From an uncultured Cryomorphaceae bacterium (lineage in GTDB: Bacteria > Bacteroidota > Bacteroidia > Flavobacteriales > Schleiferiaceae), in assembly GCA_937120475.1 (NCBI GenBank), contig CAKZJV010000009.1:186001-250000 (forward strand): 64,000 nt of DNA, given 5' to 3'. Every line of letters begins with the position of its first letter. The stretch's first letter is position 1. The notes beneath the pieces are model-generated. The model searched no databases. It had not been told where the DNA came from and saw only the letters and a list, made by a program, of their open reading frames with translations. This document shows, piece by piece, positions 17,434 through 25,337 of the stretch. The translations under genes and the position numbers were made by a program.

Positions 17434-18162
17434 ATGAGCTCACAACTGGATGAAATTTTAATTGTTGAAGACGAACCACTGATCGCGGAGGATATTGCCG
17501 ATACCTTGAAAGAAGCGGGGTATGGTGTTGCGGGCATTGCACATAATGCCAATGATGCCATTAAAGTACTGCGCAATGGCTCGCCTAGCCTGGTAATGTT
17601 GGATATCCGTATTGACGGTGAGATAGATGGCTTAATGCTGGCCCGCATCATACGGGACCAGTTTGATGTGCCTTTTATTTTTCTCACCTCCTATACCGAT
17701 GAAAAAACGCTGGACCGCGTAAAGGATTTAAACCCCTATGGCTTTATTGTAAAACCCTTCGAGGATCGCGAGCTGACCTCTCATATTGAAATTGCGATTC
17801 ATCGTTTTAAGAAGGAAAGCAAGGACCTTGCTTCCATGGAAAGTGGTGACCCCGAATCGTTGTTTATTAAGGTGGGTAACAATTACCACCGTATCAACAC
17901 CGCTGAAATACTATACGCCCAGGCTTGGGATAACTACTGCTACGTATATCTGCAAAACCAAAAATATTTATTGCCGCATACCCTTAAATCGATAGGTGAA
18001 AAACTGGGCTACGAAAACTTTTTCAGGGTGCATAAAAGTTACCTGGTTAACCTCAACTGCATCAGCTCCATTATGGAAAGTGAGGTAATGGTGGATAATG
18101 TTGCGATACCCATTAGTAAGGGTTCCAAAACCAATTTACTAAGCCGTATCTCCTTTCTGTAA
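17434..18162 (+). CDS. LytTR-family response regulator, paralogue of the 9009 regulator
   Basis: A 242-residue regulator with a receiver domain (E12/D13, phospho-acceptor D57 in MLDIRIDG, K107 in IVKPFE) and a C-terminal LytTR DNA-binding domain with FFRVHKSYLVNL. It aligns without gaps in the receiver with the regulator at 9009. Unlike that pair it does not overlap its kinase; 129 bp of AT-rich sequence separates them and no clear TAnnTTTG was found there. It is the likely partner of the kinase at 15475. Convergent with the isomerase gene at 18206, sharing the terminator at 18165-18191. Confidence 0.93.
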   Translation: MSSQLDEILIVEDEPLIAEDIADTLKEAGYGVAGIAHNANDAIKVLRNGSPSLVMLDIRIDGEIDGLMLARIIRDQFDVPFIFLTSYTDEKTLDRVKDLNPYGFIVKPFEDRELTSHIEIAIHRFKKESKDLASMESGDPESLFIKVGNNYHRINTAEILYAQAWDNYCYVYLQNQKYLLPHTLKSIGEKLGYENFFRVHKSYLVNLNCISSIMESEVMVDNVAIPISKGSKTNLLSRISFL

Positions 18163-18164
18163 AA

Positions 18165-18191
18165 AACAAAATCCCCGCCAGTAGCGGGGAT
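18165..18191 (-). terminator. Intrinsic terminator of the minus-strand isomerase gene
   Basis: ATCCCCGC pairs with GCGGGGAT. On the minus strand the stem is followed by TTTTGTTTTTT. It lies between two convergent genes and may serve both. Confidence 0.85.
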
Positions 18192-18205
18192 TAACGTTAT
18201 ATGGG

Positions 18206-19141
18206 TTACCGGACTTTTACCAGGCTAACATCAAAAATGAGCCAGCTATCCGGTGGAATCACTCCTCCTCCCGCTCCGGCTGAGCCATAGGCTAATTGCG
18301 GTGGTATTACCAGGCGGGCTTCATCACCTTCCTGTAAAAGAGCTATACCTTCTTCCCAACCGGGAATTACCTGCCGTGCACCAATTTTAAAGCTGATGGG
18401 TTGATTTCTGCGTGAAGAATCATCAAACACCTCTCCGTTGAGGAGCGCACCCCGGTAGTGTACGGATACCTCACTACCTTTCCCGGCTTTTTTACCGGTT
18501 CCGTTTTTAGTTATTTTATAACGGATACCGCTTTCGGTACGACTAAAATCTGCGGTAAGCGTATCGAGTTCCTCGCGGGAGGCCTCTTCCTTTCTTTTCC
18601 GTTCCATGGCTTGTTCTTCCAGCCTGGCGTTGAATATTTCACGGGCATTAAAGTTTTCGGCATCATTGCCTACTCTTATAATTTCAACGGATTGCATGGT
18701 GTCTCCCTGCTCTATGCGATCCACCACATCCTGGCCACTTATTACCTTTCCGAAAACACTGTGTTTTCCATCCAGCCAGGGTGTTTCAACGTGGGTAATA
18801 AAAAACTGGCTGCCGTTGGTTCCCGGCCCGGCATTGGCCATCGAAAGCACACCCGGCCCACTGTGTTTAAGGGCGGGATGAAATTCATCCGGAAACTGGT
18901 AGCCAGGCCCTCCGGCCCCGGTACCACCGGGGTCGCCACCCTGTACCATAAAATTATCGATAACCCTGTGAAACTTAAGGCCATCGTAATACGGTTTTCC
19001 CGTTTCCCGGGCTTTATTATCAATATCACCTTCGGCCAAACCCACAAAATTGGCTACGGTGAGCGGTGTTTTTTCATGTTCCAGGCGCGCCATTATCTCT
19101 CCTTTCGGGGTGGAGATACGGGCATACATTCCTTCATCCAT
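18206..19141 (-). CDS. Cyclophilin-FKBP fusion peptidyl-prolyl isomerase (cytoplasmic form)
   Basis: A 311-residue dual immunophilin. Residues 1 to about 170 form a cyclophilin domain ([34 protein letters not shown]). Residues about 205-311 form an FKBP domain ([40 protein letters not shown]). A charged helical linker joins them. Both domains catalyse cis-trans proline isomerisation and assist folding. No signal peptide is present, unlike the lipoprotein relative next door at 19239, so a cytoplasmic role is likely. A terminator precedes it at 19172-19218, so it may be transcribed separately from the upstream isomerases. Confidence 0.93.
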   Translation of the reverse strand: MDEGMYARISTPKGEIMARLEHEKTPLTVANFVGLAEGDIDNKARETGKPYYDGLKFHRVIDNFMVQGGDPGGTGAGGPGYQFPDEFHPALKHSGPGVLSMANAGPGTNGSQFFITHVETPWLDGKHSVFGKVISGQDVVDRIEQGDTMQSVEIIRVGNDAENFNAREIFNARLEEQAMERKRKEEASREELDTLTADFSRTESGIRYKITKNGTGKKAGKGSEVSVHYRGALLNGEVFDDSSRRNQPISFKIGARQVIPGWEEGIALLQEGDEARLVIPPQLAYGSAGAGGGVIPPDSWLIFDVSLVKVR

Positions 19142-19171
19142 AATGTATTGTATTTAAAATGATCGTTATAA

Positions 19172-19218
19172 AAAGCCGGGAGCTCAAAGTCTTTCTGACG
19201 TTAAACTCCCGGCTGTAA
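19172..19218 (-). terminator. Intrinsic terminator between the two cyclophilin-FKBP genes
   Basis: On the minus strand AGCCGGGAG and CTCCCGGCT form a 9-bp stem with a 23-nt loop, followed by five T. It lies just after the stop of the gene at 19239-20318. Confidence 0.75.
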
Positions 19219-19238
19219 GCTTTTTAGTTTTTTTGAGC

Positions 19239-20318
19239 TTAAGGCTGCTTGATTCCCACCATGGTTACCTCAAAAATCAACCATGAATTCGGAGGAATCA
19301 CCGGAGGTCTTCCACCTGCTCCATAGGCCAGGCTCGGAGGAATGATCAGTTTGTACTTATCGCCAACGTTCATCAATTGCATGGCGTCTTTCCAGCCCTG
19401 AATAACCTGGCCACCGGGGCCCATTTGTACGGGATAGGGTTCATAAGTCCTGCGGGGATCATACTTACCCCCTTCTTTTGCTTTTTCTTCGATAGACGAG
19501 TCAAACAAAGTTCCATCGGTCAGGTATCCGGCATAATCCATAAGTACCATTTGGCCGTCTTCAGGCTTAGGGCCATCTCCTTCTTCCAGCACTACGTAGT
19601 AAAGTCCGGATGGGGTAGATTGGGCACCTTCCTTGATTTTGGCCATTTTCTCTTCTTGTTCCTTCAGTTCAGCCTCTCTCTTTTTACGGGCCTCTTCCTG
19701 CTGCTTTTCAAAAACTTCAGCGGCCTTAAAATCTTTAGCCTCCTTACCCACGCGGATGATTTCGACCTTATTCATTACATCGTTTTGCTCAATGGCATCT
19801 ACCACACTTTGACCGCTCACTACCTTACCGAAAATGCTGTGCTTATTATCCAACCACGGAGTAGGTTTATGAGTAATGAAGAACTGGCTCCCGTTGGTTG
19901 CAGGGCCTGAGTTGGCCATAGAAAGTATTCCGGAAGTATCGTGTTTCAGGCTGGGGTCAAATTCATCGGCAAAAGAATACCCTGGGCCTCCGGTACCGTT
20001 ACCACTGGGGTCACCGCCCTGTATCATAAAATCAGCAATAACCCGGTGAAACTTAAGACCATCGTAATAAGGCTCGCCTTCGGCTTTAGCGTTGTTTTTA
20101 ATTTTTCCTTCTGCCAAGCCTACAAAGTTGGCCACGGTAAGCGGCACTTTGTCGTGGTGAAGTTTAAGGAGAATATCTCCCTTATTGGTATGGATGTTGG
20201 CATAAATACCATCCTTGAGCTTCACTTTCTCACCGTTTACCGAAATGGTATTCTGAGAGTTACAGCTACTCAAAATTCCGGCAAAAAGAAGTGCCGTCAT
20301 TAAGATGTTTTTCATCAT
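19239..20318 (-). CDS. Cyclophilin-FKBP fusion peptidyl-prolyl isomerase (lipoprotein form)
   Basis: A 359-residue dual immunophilin with an N-terminal lipoprotein signal (hydrophobic stretch then LSSC, cysteine near residue 19), so it should be anchored in the periplasm. The cyclophilin domain spans about 35-210 ([24 protein letters not shown]) and the FKBP domain about 240-356 ([39 protein letters not shown]). A K/E-rich helix links the two. It is clearly related to the cytoplasmic fusion downstream, suggesting duplication followed by gain or loss of the export signal. It starts 2 bp after the gldI-like gene stop, so the two are one operon. Likely role: folding of exported envelope proteins. 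Confidence 0.93.
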   Translation of the reverse strand: MMKNILMTALLFAGILSSCNSQNTISVNGEKVKLKDGIYANIHTNKGDILLKLHHDKVPLTVANFVGLAEGKIKNNAKAEGEPYYDGLKFHRVIADFMIQGGDPSGNGTGGPGYSFADEFDPSLKHDTSGILSMANSGPATNGSQFFITHKPTPWLDNKHSIFGKVVSGQSVVDAIEQNDVMNKVEIIRVGKEAKDFKAAEVFEKQQEEARKKREAELKEQEEKMAKIKEGAQSTPSGLYYVVLEEGDGPKPEDGQMVLMDYAGYLTDGTLFDSSIEEKAKEGGKYDPRRTYEPYPVQMGPGGQVIQGWKDAMQLMNVGDKYKLIIPPSLAYGAGGRPPVIPPNSWLIFEVTMVGIKQP

Positions 20319-20320
20319 GT

Positions 20321-20881
20321 TTAACTTTTAGATTTAGTGATTTTCAAAACTTTCAATTCGTAAACCAATGCTGTTTTGGGCGGCACCTTACTTTGATCAC
20401 CGGCCACCCCAAAAGCAAGGTGCGAAGGTAAAATAAATAGCCCCTCATCACCAAGGCCCAGCAATTTAAGGCTTTCGTGCAAACCGATTTCCGCATCTTC
20501 ACGGTCTATCTTCAGGCTCCTCGGCTTGCCAGGTTCAGAGGTGTATAAAAGATTTCCATTAAGTAAATAGATGGAATAATCAAAAACCACGTCATCACCA
20601 CTTTCCACCTGCAATTCAGCCGATGAATCGCGGCTTACCTTGTAAAACAGGCCGGTACCGCTGCGCTTTACTTCCAGCTTACGGTCTTCAATATAAGACT
20701 CGATGGAGGCCCTCTCCTTTTCCAAAAAATCCCTTTGGGCCTGTATGCGATCCTCTGCCTGCTCCTGCAATGGTGTTGGGCGGGCCGGATTCTCCTCTTG
20801 TCCGGCACATTGGCACCCTTGCAGCAACAGGGTGAGCAGCAACAGGGGGATCATTAGTGTTTCAGGCTTTTTCAAGTGCAT
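20321..20881 (-). CDS. gldI: FKBP-type isomerase lipoprotein, GldI-like
   Basis: A 186-residue lipoprotein (LLLQGC lipobox, cysteine near residue 23) with one C-terminal FKBP-type domain (about 70-183: [36 protein letters not shown]). In gliding Flavobacteriia GldI is a lipoprotein FKBP needed for motility and T9SS function. The match here rests on architecture and on the place next to the DHH phosphoesterase and another isomerase. Non-gliding relatives also carry it. It overlaps the upstream nrnA-like gene by 20 bp. A second in-frame ATG at 20854 would drop the positively charged N-terminus and is less likely. Confidence 0.75.
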   Translation of the reverse strand: MHLKKPETLMIPLLLLTLLLQGCQCAGQEENPARPTPLQEQAEDRIQAQRDFLEKERASIESYIEDRKLEVKRSGTGLFYKVSRDSSAELQVESGDDVVFDYSIYLLNGNLLYTSEPGKPRSLKIDREDAEIGLHESLKLLGLGDEGLFILPSHLAFGVAGDQSKVPPKTALVYELKVLKITKSKS

Positions 20882-21881
20882 CCCGGTAATCTACTATTAT
20901 TTCTTTAAAGTGGTTTACGGTGGCTTCGAGACTTTCATCGGAAGCTCCACCCGCTGCGTTTTTATGTCCACCTCCGTTAAAGTGAGCCCGCGCTAAAAGG
21001 TTCACGTCAAAATCACCTTTCGAACGAAATGATATCTTAACCAGTCCGTCCTTTTCAACCATAAAAACACTGAGCTTAACACCCAGCATGGATAGGCCGT
21101 AGTTTACAAAACCTTCCGTATCGCCCTTTTTATATTGATTTTCGCTAAGGTCACGCGCACTAAGTTTAATAATAGCTACGGGAAGGTTTTCCATTACTTC
21201 CATAGCGTTTAATGCGGTGCTGAGCAGTTTTAAACGGAAAGGGGTATTGATATCGTACACCCGTGAAGCCATGGCATTGGGCTCCACTCCTTTTTCCAGT
21301 AAGGCTCCCGCCACCTGATGCGTGTATAGGGTGGTACTGTTAAACCGGAAGCTTCCGGTATCGGTCATAATACCGGTATATAAACATTCGGCTTCATGTT
21401 GGCCGATATATCCCTCCCAGTTTAAACCGGCCAGAATATGGTACAGTAACTCACAAGTAGAGGACATGGCCGTATCGGAAAAAGTTACGGTGGCAAAATC
21501 CTGGGGCTGCTGATGGTGATCAATCATAATTTTTTGCGCAGCACTTTCTGCCAGAAGGCTTTCCATCCCTCCGCTACGTGAAAAAGCATTGTAATCCAGG
21601 TGTATAATAAGATCGGCCCCGTTCACCAGGGCGGTGGCTTCTTCCTCCTGACCTTCAAAGGTCACCACACGCTCTGCTCCTACCATCCACCTTAAAAAGT
21701 CAGGGTAAGGGTTGGGTATTACCGCGTTAACCGGTTTATTTAACTTCTTCAACACTCCGTATAATCCCATGGCACTACCCATGGCATCGCCATCGGGGTT
21801 TATATGATTGGTAATAACAATGGATCGGGAGGTTTCCAGAAGCTGCCGGGCCTTTTCAATAAGGGCACTTTCAATTTTCAT
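20862..21881 (-). CDS. nrnA: DHH-family phosphoesterase (NrnA-like nanoRNase/pAp phosphatase)
   Basis: A 339-residue cytoplasmic enzyme. It has an N-terminal DHH domain (NHINPDGDAMGS near 26-37, then MIDHHQQP near 120) and a C-terminal DHHA1 domain with the glycine-rich FNGGGHKNAAGG near 305. NrnA-type proteins degrade short oligoribonucleotides and dephosphorylate pAp using Mn2+. The length is normal. A near-consensus TATCTTTA on the minus strand (21886-21893) ends 4 nt before the ATG, suggesting a leaderless transcript. It is first in an operon with the GldI-like and lipoprotein isomerase genes and divergent from the MFS gene. Confidence 0.92.
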   Translation of the reverse strand: MKIESALIEKARQLLETSRSIVITNHINPDGDAMGSAMGLYGVLKKLNKPVNAVIPNPYPDFLRWMVGAERVVTFEGQEEEATALVNGADLIIHLDYNAFSRSGGMESLLAESAAQKIMIDHHQQPQDFATVTFSDTAMSSTCELLYHILAGLNWEGYIGQHEAECLYTGIMTDTGSFRFNSTTLYTHQVAGALLEKGVEPNAMASRVYDINTPFRLKLLSTALNAMEVMENLPVAIIKLSARDLSENQYKKGDTEGFVNYGLSMLGVKLSVFMVEKDGLVKISFRSKGDFDVNLLARAHFNGGGHKNAAGGASDESLEATVNHFKEIIVDYRDALEKA

Positions 21882-21950
21882 GCGCTAAAGATACATTGCC
21901 TGTTTTGTCCGGTAAAAATCACTTTTAAGATTATAGTATCTTCGGTGCCC

Positions 21951-23246
21951 ATGGAAAAGAAAGTGCAAAACGCCTGGGCCTTTTACGATTGGGCCAACTC
22001 CGTTTATTCACTGGTCATCAGTACTGCGATATTTCCCATTTACTTCAATAGCGTTACCTCGGTAAACGATCAGCCCAATTATTACGACTTTTTGGGCACC
22101 AGCATACCCAATACCACCCTGTATAGTTATTCCCTTTCTTTTTCATTTATCCTGGTGGCCCTTATTTCGCCCCTTTTATCGGGCATTGCCGACCATACCG
22201 GAAAAAAGAAACGCTTTCTTCAATTTTTCTGTTACCTCGGTTCGCTATCCTGCGCCTCACTCTATTTTTTTGATGGCAACAATATTTGGTTTGGGCTTAC
22301 CATGAGCGTATTCGCCAGTGTGGGTTTTTGGGGGAGCCTGGTTTTTTACAACGCTTTTTTGCCGGAAGTAGCCCCGCCTGAAAAGCAAGACCAACTTTCA
22401 GCCAAGGGTTTTTCCCTGGGTTATATCGGTGCCGCCATCTTGCTCATTTTTAACCTGGCTATGATTCAAATGCCGGAAACCTTCGGTTTTGCCGGAGCAG
22501 GCGAGGCCAGCCGCTTTAGCTTTTTATTGGTGGGCCTCTGGTGGGCCGGATTTGCGCAAGTCACCTTCAGGAGGTTACCGGACAATGTATATCAACGCAT
22601 TTCAGATGAACGCTATATCTGGAAAGGTTTTGTGGAGTTAAGACAGGTTTGGCGGGAATTGAAAGAGCAACTATCACTCAGGCGTTTCCTGTACTCTTTT
22701 TTCTTTTTCAGCATAGGTGTACAAACCGTTATTCTGCTGGCCGGACTTTTTGGAGATGTGGAACTTGGCCTCGACTCCTCCAGGCTGATCGCCACTATAC
22801 TTATCATTCAATTTGTGGGCATTGGAGGGTCGTATTTATTTTCCTTCCTGTCCTCACGCTTCGGGAATTTACAATCGCTCAAAATTTGCATCCTCATTTG
22901 GACTTTGATCTGTTTTGGAGCATACACCCTTACCAAGGACGATCCTTCTGTTGAACTGAAGTTCTACATTTTGGGAGGGCTGGTGGGCCTGGTGATGGGC
23001 GGCATTCAGGCCATAAGCAGAAGTACCTACAGTAAGCTGTTGCCCTCTGAAACCCATAGTCATGCCAGCTACTTCAGTTTTTATGATGTTTCTGAAAAAG
23101 TAGCCATTGTACTGGGAACAGCCATCTATGGATTACTCATAGACCTTACCGGCAGCATGAAGATGAGCGTACTGGCCCTGAGCTTGTTTTTTGTGATCGG
23201 TTTTCTACTGATTCTTTGGGTGCCTAAAACACGCTTTGTCCGCTAA
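21951..23246 (+). CDS. MFS transporter, UMF1 family
   Basis: A 431-residue polytopic inner membrane protein with about twelve hydrophobic segments and the N-terminal signature AWAFYDWANSVYSLVIST typical of the UMF1/Atg22-like branch of the major facilitator superfamily. The motif DHTGKKKR near 84-91 corresponds to the MFS loop 2-3 motif A. The substrate is unknown. An upstream in-frame start at 21804 would read into the divergent gene. The ATG at 21951 begins the conserved N-terminus and sits just after a near-consensus promoter TATCTTCG (21933-21940). The stop overlaps the convergent OB-fold gene by 4 bp. Confidence 0.9.
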   Translation: MEKKVQNAWAFYDWANSVYSLVISTAIFPIYFNSVTSVNDQPNYYDFLGTSIPNTTLYSYSLSFSFILVALISPLLSGIADHTGKKKRFLQFFCYLGSLSCASLYFFDGNNIWFGLTMSVFASVGFWGSLVFYNAFLPEVAPPEKQDQLSAKGFSLGYIGAAILLIFNLAMIQMPETFGFAGAGEASRFSFLLVGLWWAGFAQVTFRRLPDNVYQRISDERYIWKGFVELRQVWRELKEQLSLRRFLYSFFFFSIGVQTVILLAGLFGDVELGLDSSRLIATILIIQFVGIGGSYLFSFLSSRFGNLQSLKICILIWTLICFGAYTLTKDDPSVELKFYILGGLVGLVMGGIQAISRSTYSKLLPSETHSHASYFSFYDVSEKVAIVLGTAIYGLLIDLTGSMKMSVLALSLFFVIGFLLILWVPKTRFVR

Positions 23247-23623
23247 TCGATGATTTGCGCATTGTCGATTCTTACCTCACCGAAAAGCTCATCGTAACCC
23301 ACTACCCTACCTTTAACGGTAACCTGGTCACCGGCTTTTATTGAAGCCGATGAATACTGGCCATTGCAAAAAATTCCACCTTCCAGCTTAATGTGGGTTT
23401 CATCCACCTCTTCTACCTTACCACTAACCTGCACTACCTGATCGAGGTAAACTTCATTAGCACCATCCTGTCCATCGGCATAGGCCTTACTTAATGCGGT
23501 AGAGGATAATTCGTATTTCGCTTTTTCGCCCTGTATATCGCGATGCGGTTTAAACCACAGGTAGGTAGCGTAGGCACCTCCTAAAAATACCACGATCACG
23601 ATAACCCATACTAATTTTTTCAT
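23243..23623 (-). CDS. Membrane-anchored OB-fold protein (tRNA_anti-like)
   Basis: A 126-residue protein with one N-terminal transmembrane helix (about 4-23) followed by a short linker and an OB-fold-like beta domain (about 58-124: VVQVSGKVEEVDETHIKLEG, QVTVKGRVVGYDELFGEVRID). This matches the small tRNA_anti-like OB-fold proteins of Bacteroidota that lie outside the cytoplasm. Ligand and role are unknown. It converges on the UMF1 transporter with a 4-bp overlap and is divergent from the cytochrome-like lipoprotein gene. Confidence 0.75.
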   Translation of the reverse strand: MKKLVWVIVIVVFLGGAYATYLWFKPHRDIQGEKAKYELSSTALSKAYADGQDGANEVYLDQVVQVSGKVEEVDETHIKLEGGIFCNGQYSSASIKAGDQVTVKGRVVGYDELFGEVRIDNAQIID

Positions 23624-23685
23624 GTTATAACGTTAAGTTTGTTACGAATTTAGAATATTACCGCAGAAACTCATAAGTTAGTTGA

Positions 23686-24375
23686 ATGTTGAAGAACTCT
23701 CTGTCCTTGTTTTTTCTCTTAAGCTTGGTGTTTGTTGCCTGCAAGCACGAACCCTTTCCGGCTCCGCCTCCGGGCATGCCAAATGATACCACTAAAGGAA
23801 AACCTTGTGATCCGGATACGGTGTATTACCGTAAATACATTCAACCCATTCTCAATACCAATTGTGCCTATTCAGGTTGCCATGATGCAGCCACCGCCAG
23901 CAAAGATGTAAATCTTTCGGATTACGAAGCCGTTATCAGCACAGCGGATGTAAGGCCTTTTAATGCGGATGGCAGTGATATTTATGAAGTGTTAATAGAA
24001 ACGGACTTGGACAAACGGATGCCATTAGGGCAAAACCAACTCCCTCAAAATCAAATTGACTTAATCCGTAAATGGATAAACCAGGGGGCACTTAACCTGA
24101 GCTGTGATGAATGTGATACCACCAACCTTACCTATGCCAATGGCATTAAAACGATATTCGAAAATAATTGTGTAAGCTGTCATGGCAGCACAAACCCTTC
24201 CGCAAATCTCAGCCTGACTACCTACGAGCAGGTACGGGATGCTATACTGAATACCAACCTACAGGCACGTATTAATGCTGAGCCAGGGGTACCCCTTATG
24301 CCGCAGGGCGGTAAAATGCCCCAATGCAACATTGATAAAATTGAAACTTGGGTAGCCAATGGTTTCCCTCAATAA
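23686..24375 (+). CDS. c-type-cytochrome-domain lipoprotein with two heme-like motifs
   Basis: A 229-residue lipoprotein (VFVAC lipobox, cysteine near 19) with two similar halves. Each begins with a Y-x(4)-I-x-x-N-C stretch and carries a heme-attachment-like motif: CAYSGCH (a CX4CH spacing) near residue 63 and a canonical CVSCH near 163, with later RMPLGQ and LMPQGG methionines that could act as axial ligands. It resembles the planctomycete-type cytochrome c domains frequent in Bacteroidota lipoproteins. It precedes a single-domain relative, a YceI protein and a DUF5777 protein. Heme binding is inferred from motif only. Confidence 0.8.
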   Translation: MLKNSLSLFFLLSLVFVACKHEPFPAPPPGMPNDTTKGKPCDPDTVYYRKYIQPILNTNCAYSGCHDAATASKDVNLSDYEAVISTADVRPFNADGSDIYEVLIETDLDKRMPLGQNQLPQNQIDLIRKWINQGALNLSCDECDTTNLTYANGIKTIFENNCVSCHGSTNPSANLSLTTYEQVRDAILNTNLQARINAEPGVPLMPQGGKMPQCNIDKIETWVANGFPQ

Positions 24376-24382
24376 CAAAATT

Positions 24383-24775
24383 ATGATCCGGTTTAAACTA
24401 CCTATATTATTGACCTTTGCGGTTTCCATGGTGCTACTTAGCTCGTGTTACTATGACAATAAAGAAGAGCTTTATCAGAACCTGAATACCAATTGTGAGA
24501 CGGCCAACGTAAGTTTTGGCACTACCATTGAACCTATAATAACCGCGAACTGCGCCATTCCCGGTTGCCATATTGGTCCGGCCAATGCCGGTGGCCTCGA
24601 CCTGAGTACCTATCAAGGTGTAAAATCCAGTGCCGATGCTACGGGTAACGGCTCCCTGGTAGGTCGAATCACCGCTTCATCCGGTAGTTTGATGCCCCAG
24701 GGTGGTCCCAGGCTTCCGGAGTGCGACATTCAGAAAATACAACAATGGGTAGCCGATGGTGCCCCTAACAATTAA
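24383..24775 (+). CDS. Single-domain cytochrome-c-like lipoprotein
   Basis: A 130-residue lipoprotein (VLLSSC lipobox, cysteine near 22). One cytochrome-like domain carries CAIPGCH (CX4CH) near residue 59 and SLMPQGG near 108, closely resembling the first half of the preceding protein. The gene starts 7 bp after that gene's stop; an alternative start at 24359 would overlap it and lacks a good signal sequence. The YceI gene follows after 13 bp. Probably a periplasm-facing electron-transfer or heme-binding component; no partner enzyme is visible nearby. Confidence 0.78.
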   Translation: MIRFKLPILLTFAVSMVLLSSCYYDNKEELYQNLNTNCETANVSFGTTIEPIITANCAIPGCHIGPANAGGLDLSTYQGVKSSADATGNGSLVGRITASSGSLMPQGGPRLPECDIQKIQQWVADGAPNN

Positions 24776-24788
24776 ATAACAAACAGCT

Positions 24789-25337
24789 ATGAAACTTAGA
24801 TTTTTGCTTATTGCCCTTGCAGGTCTTTTGGCCTCCGGCAGCTTTGCCCAAAAACTTTCTACCCGTAACGGGTACATCCGTTTTTTCTCCGAAACCCCGG
24901 TCGAAAATATCGAGGCGGAGAACCGGCAGGTTTCCAGTGTTATTGATATGGCTAACGGAAGTTTCGCCTTCCTGGTGCAGATCAAGGCTTTTCAGTTTGA
25001 AAAGGCCCTTATGCAGGAACACTTTAATGAAAACTACATGGAGAGTGGCGAATATCCCAACGCTAAATTTCAGGGAACTATCGAAGGTTATGAAGAAGTG
25101 AACCTGAATAAGGACGGTGAGTATAAAGTGAACTTTTCCGGAACCATGACCATACACGGTACTTCCAGGGAAATAAATGAATCTGCCACTTTAGTGGTTC
25201 AAGGTGATAAAATAAACCTGAAATCAAAATTTCAGCTTAAGCCTGAAGATTACGATGTTAAGATTCCCGCCTCAAAAAGGGATAATATTTCGGAAACACT
25301 GGACATTACCGTAAAAATGGACTATGACAAAAAATAA
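24789..25337 (+). CDS. YceI-family periplasmic protein
   Basis: A 182-residue exported protein: signal peptide 1-20 (ending GSFAQ), then a YceI-like lipocalin-fold domain, with VSSVIDMANGSFAFLVQIK near 43-61 and TMTIHGTSREI near 120-130. YceI proteins bind polyisoprenoids or other amphiphiles in the periplasm. It is in an operon with the two cytochrome-like lipoproteins and the DUF5777 gene, whose start codon lies inside its last codons (14-bp overlap). The grouping of YceI, heme-like lipoproteins and DUF5777 suggests one envelope redox or lipid-related function, which is inference. Confidence 0.88.
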   Translation: MKLRFLLIALAGLLASGSFAQKLSTRNGYIRFFSETPVENIEAENRQVSSVIDMANGSFAFLVQIKAFQFEKALMQEHFNENYMESGEYPNAKFQGTIEGYEEVNLNKDGEYKVNFSGTMTIHGTSREINESATLVVQGDKINLKSKFQLKPEDYDVKIPASKRDNISETLDITVKMDYDKK

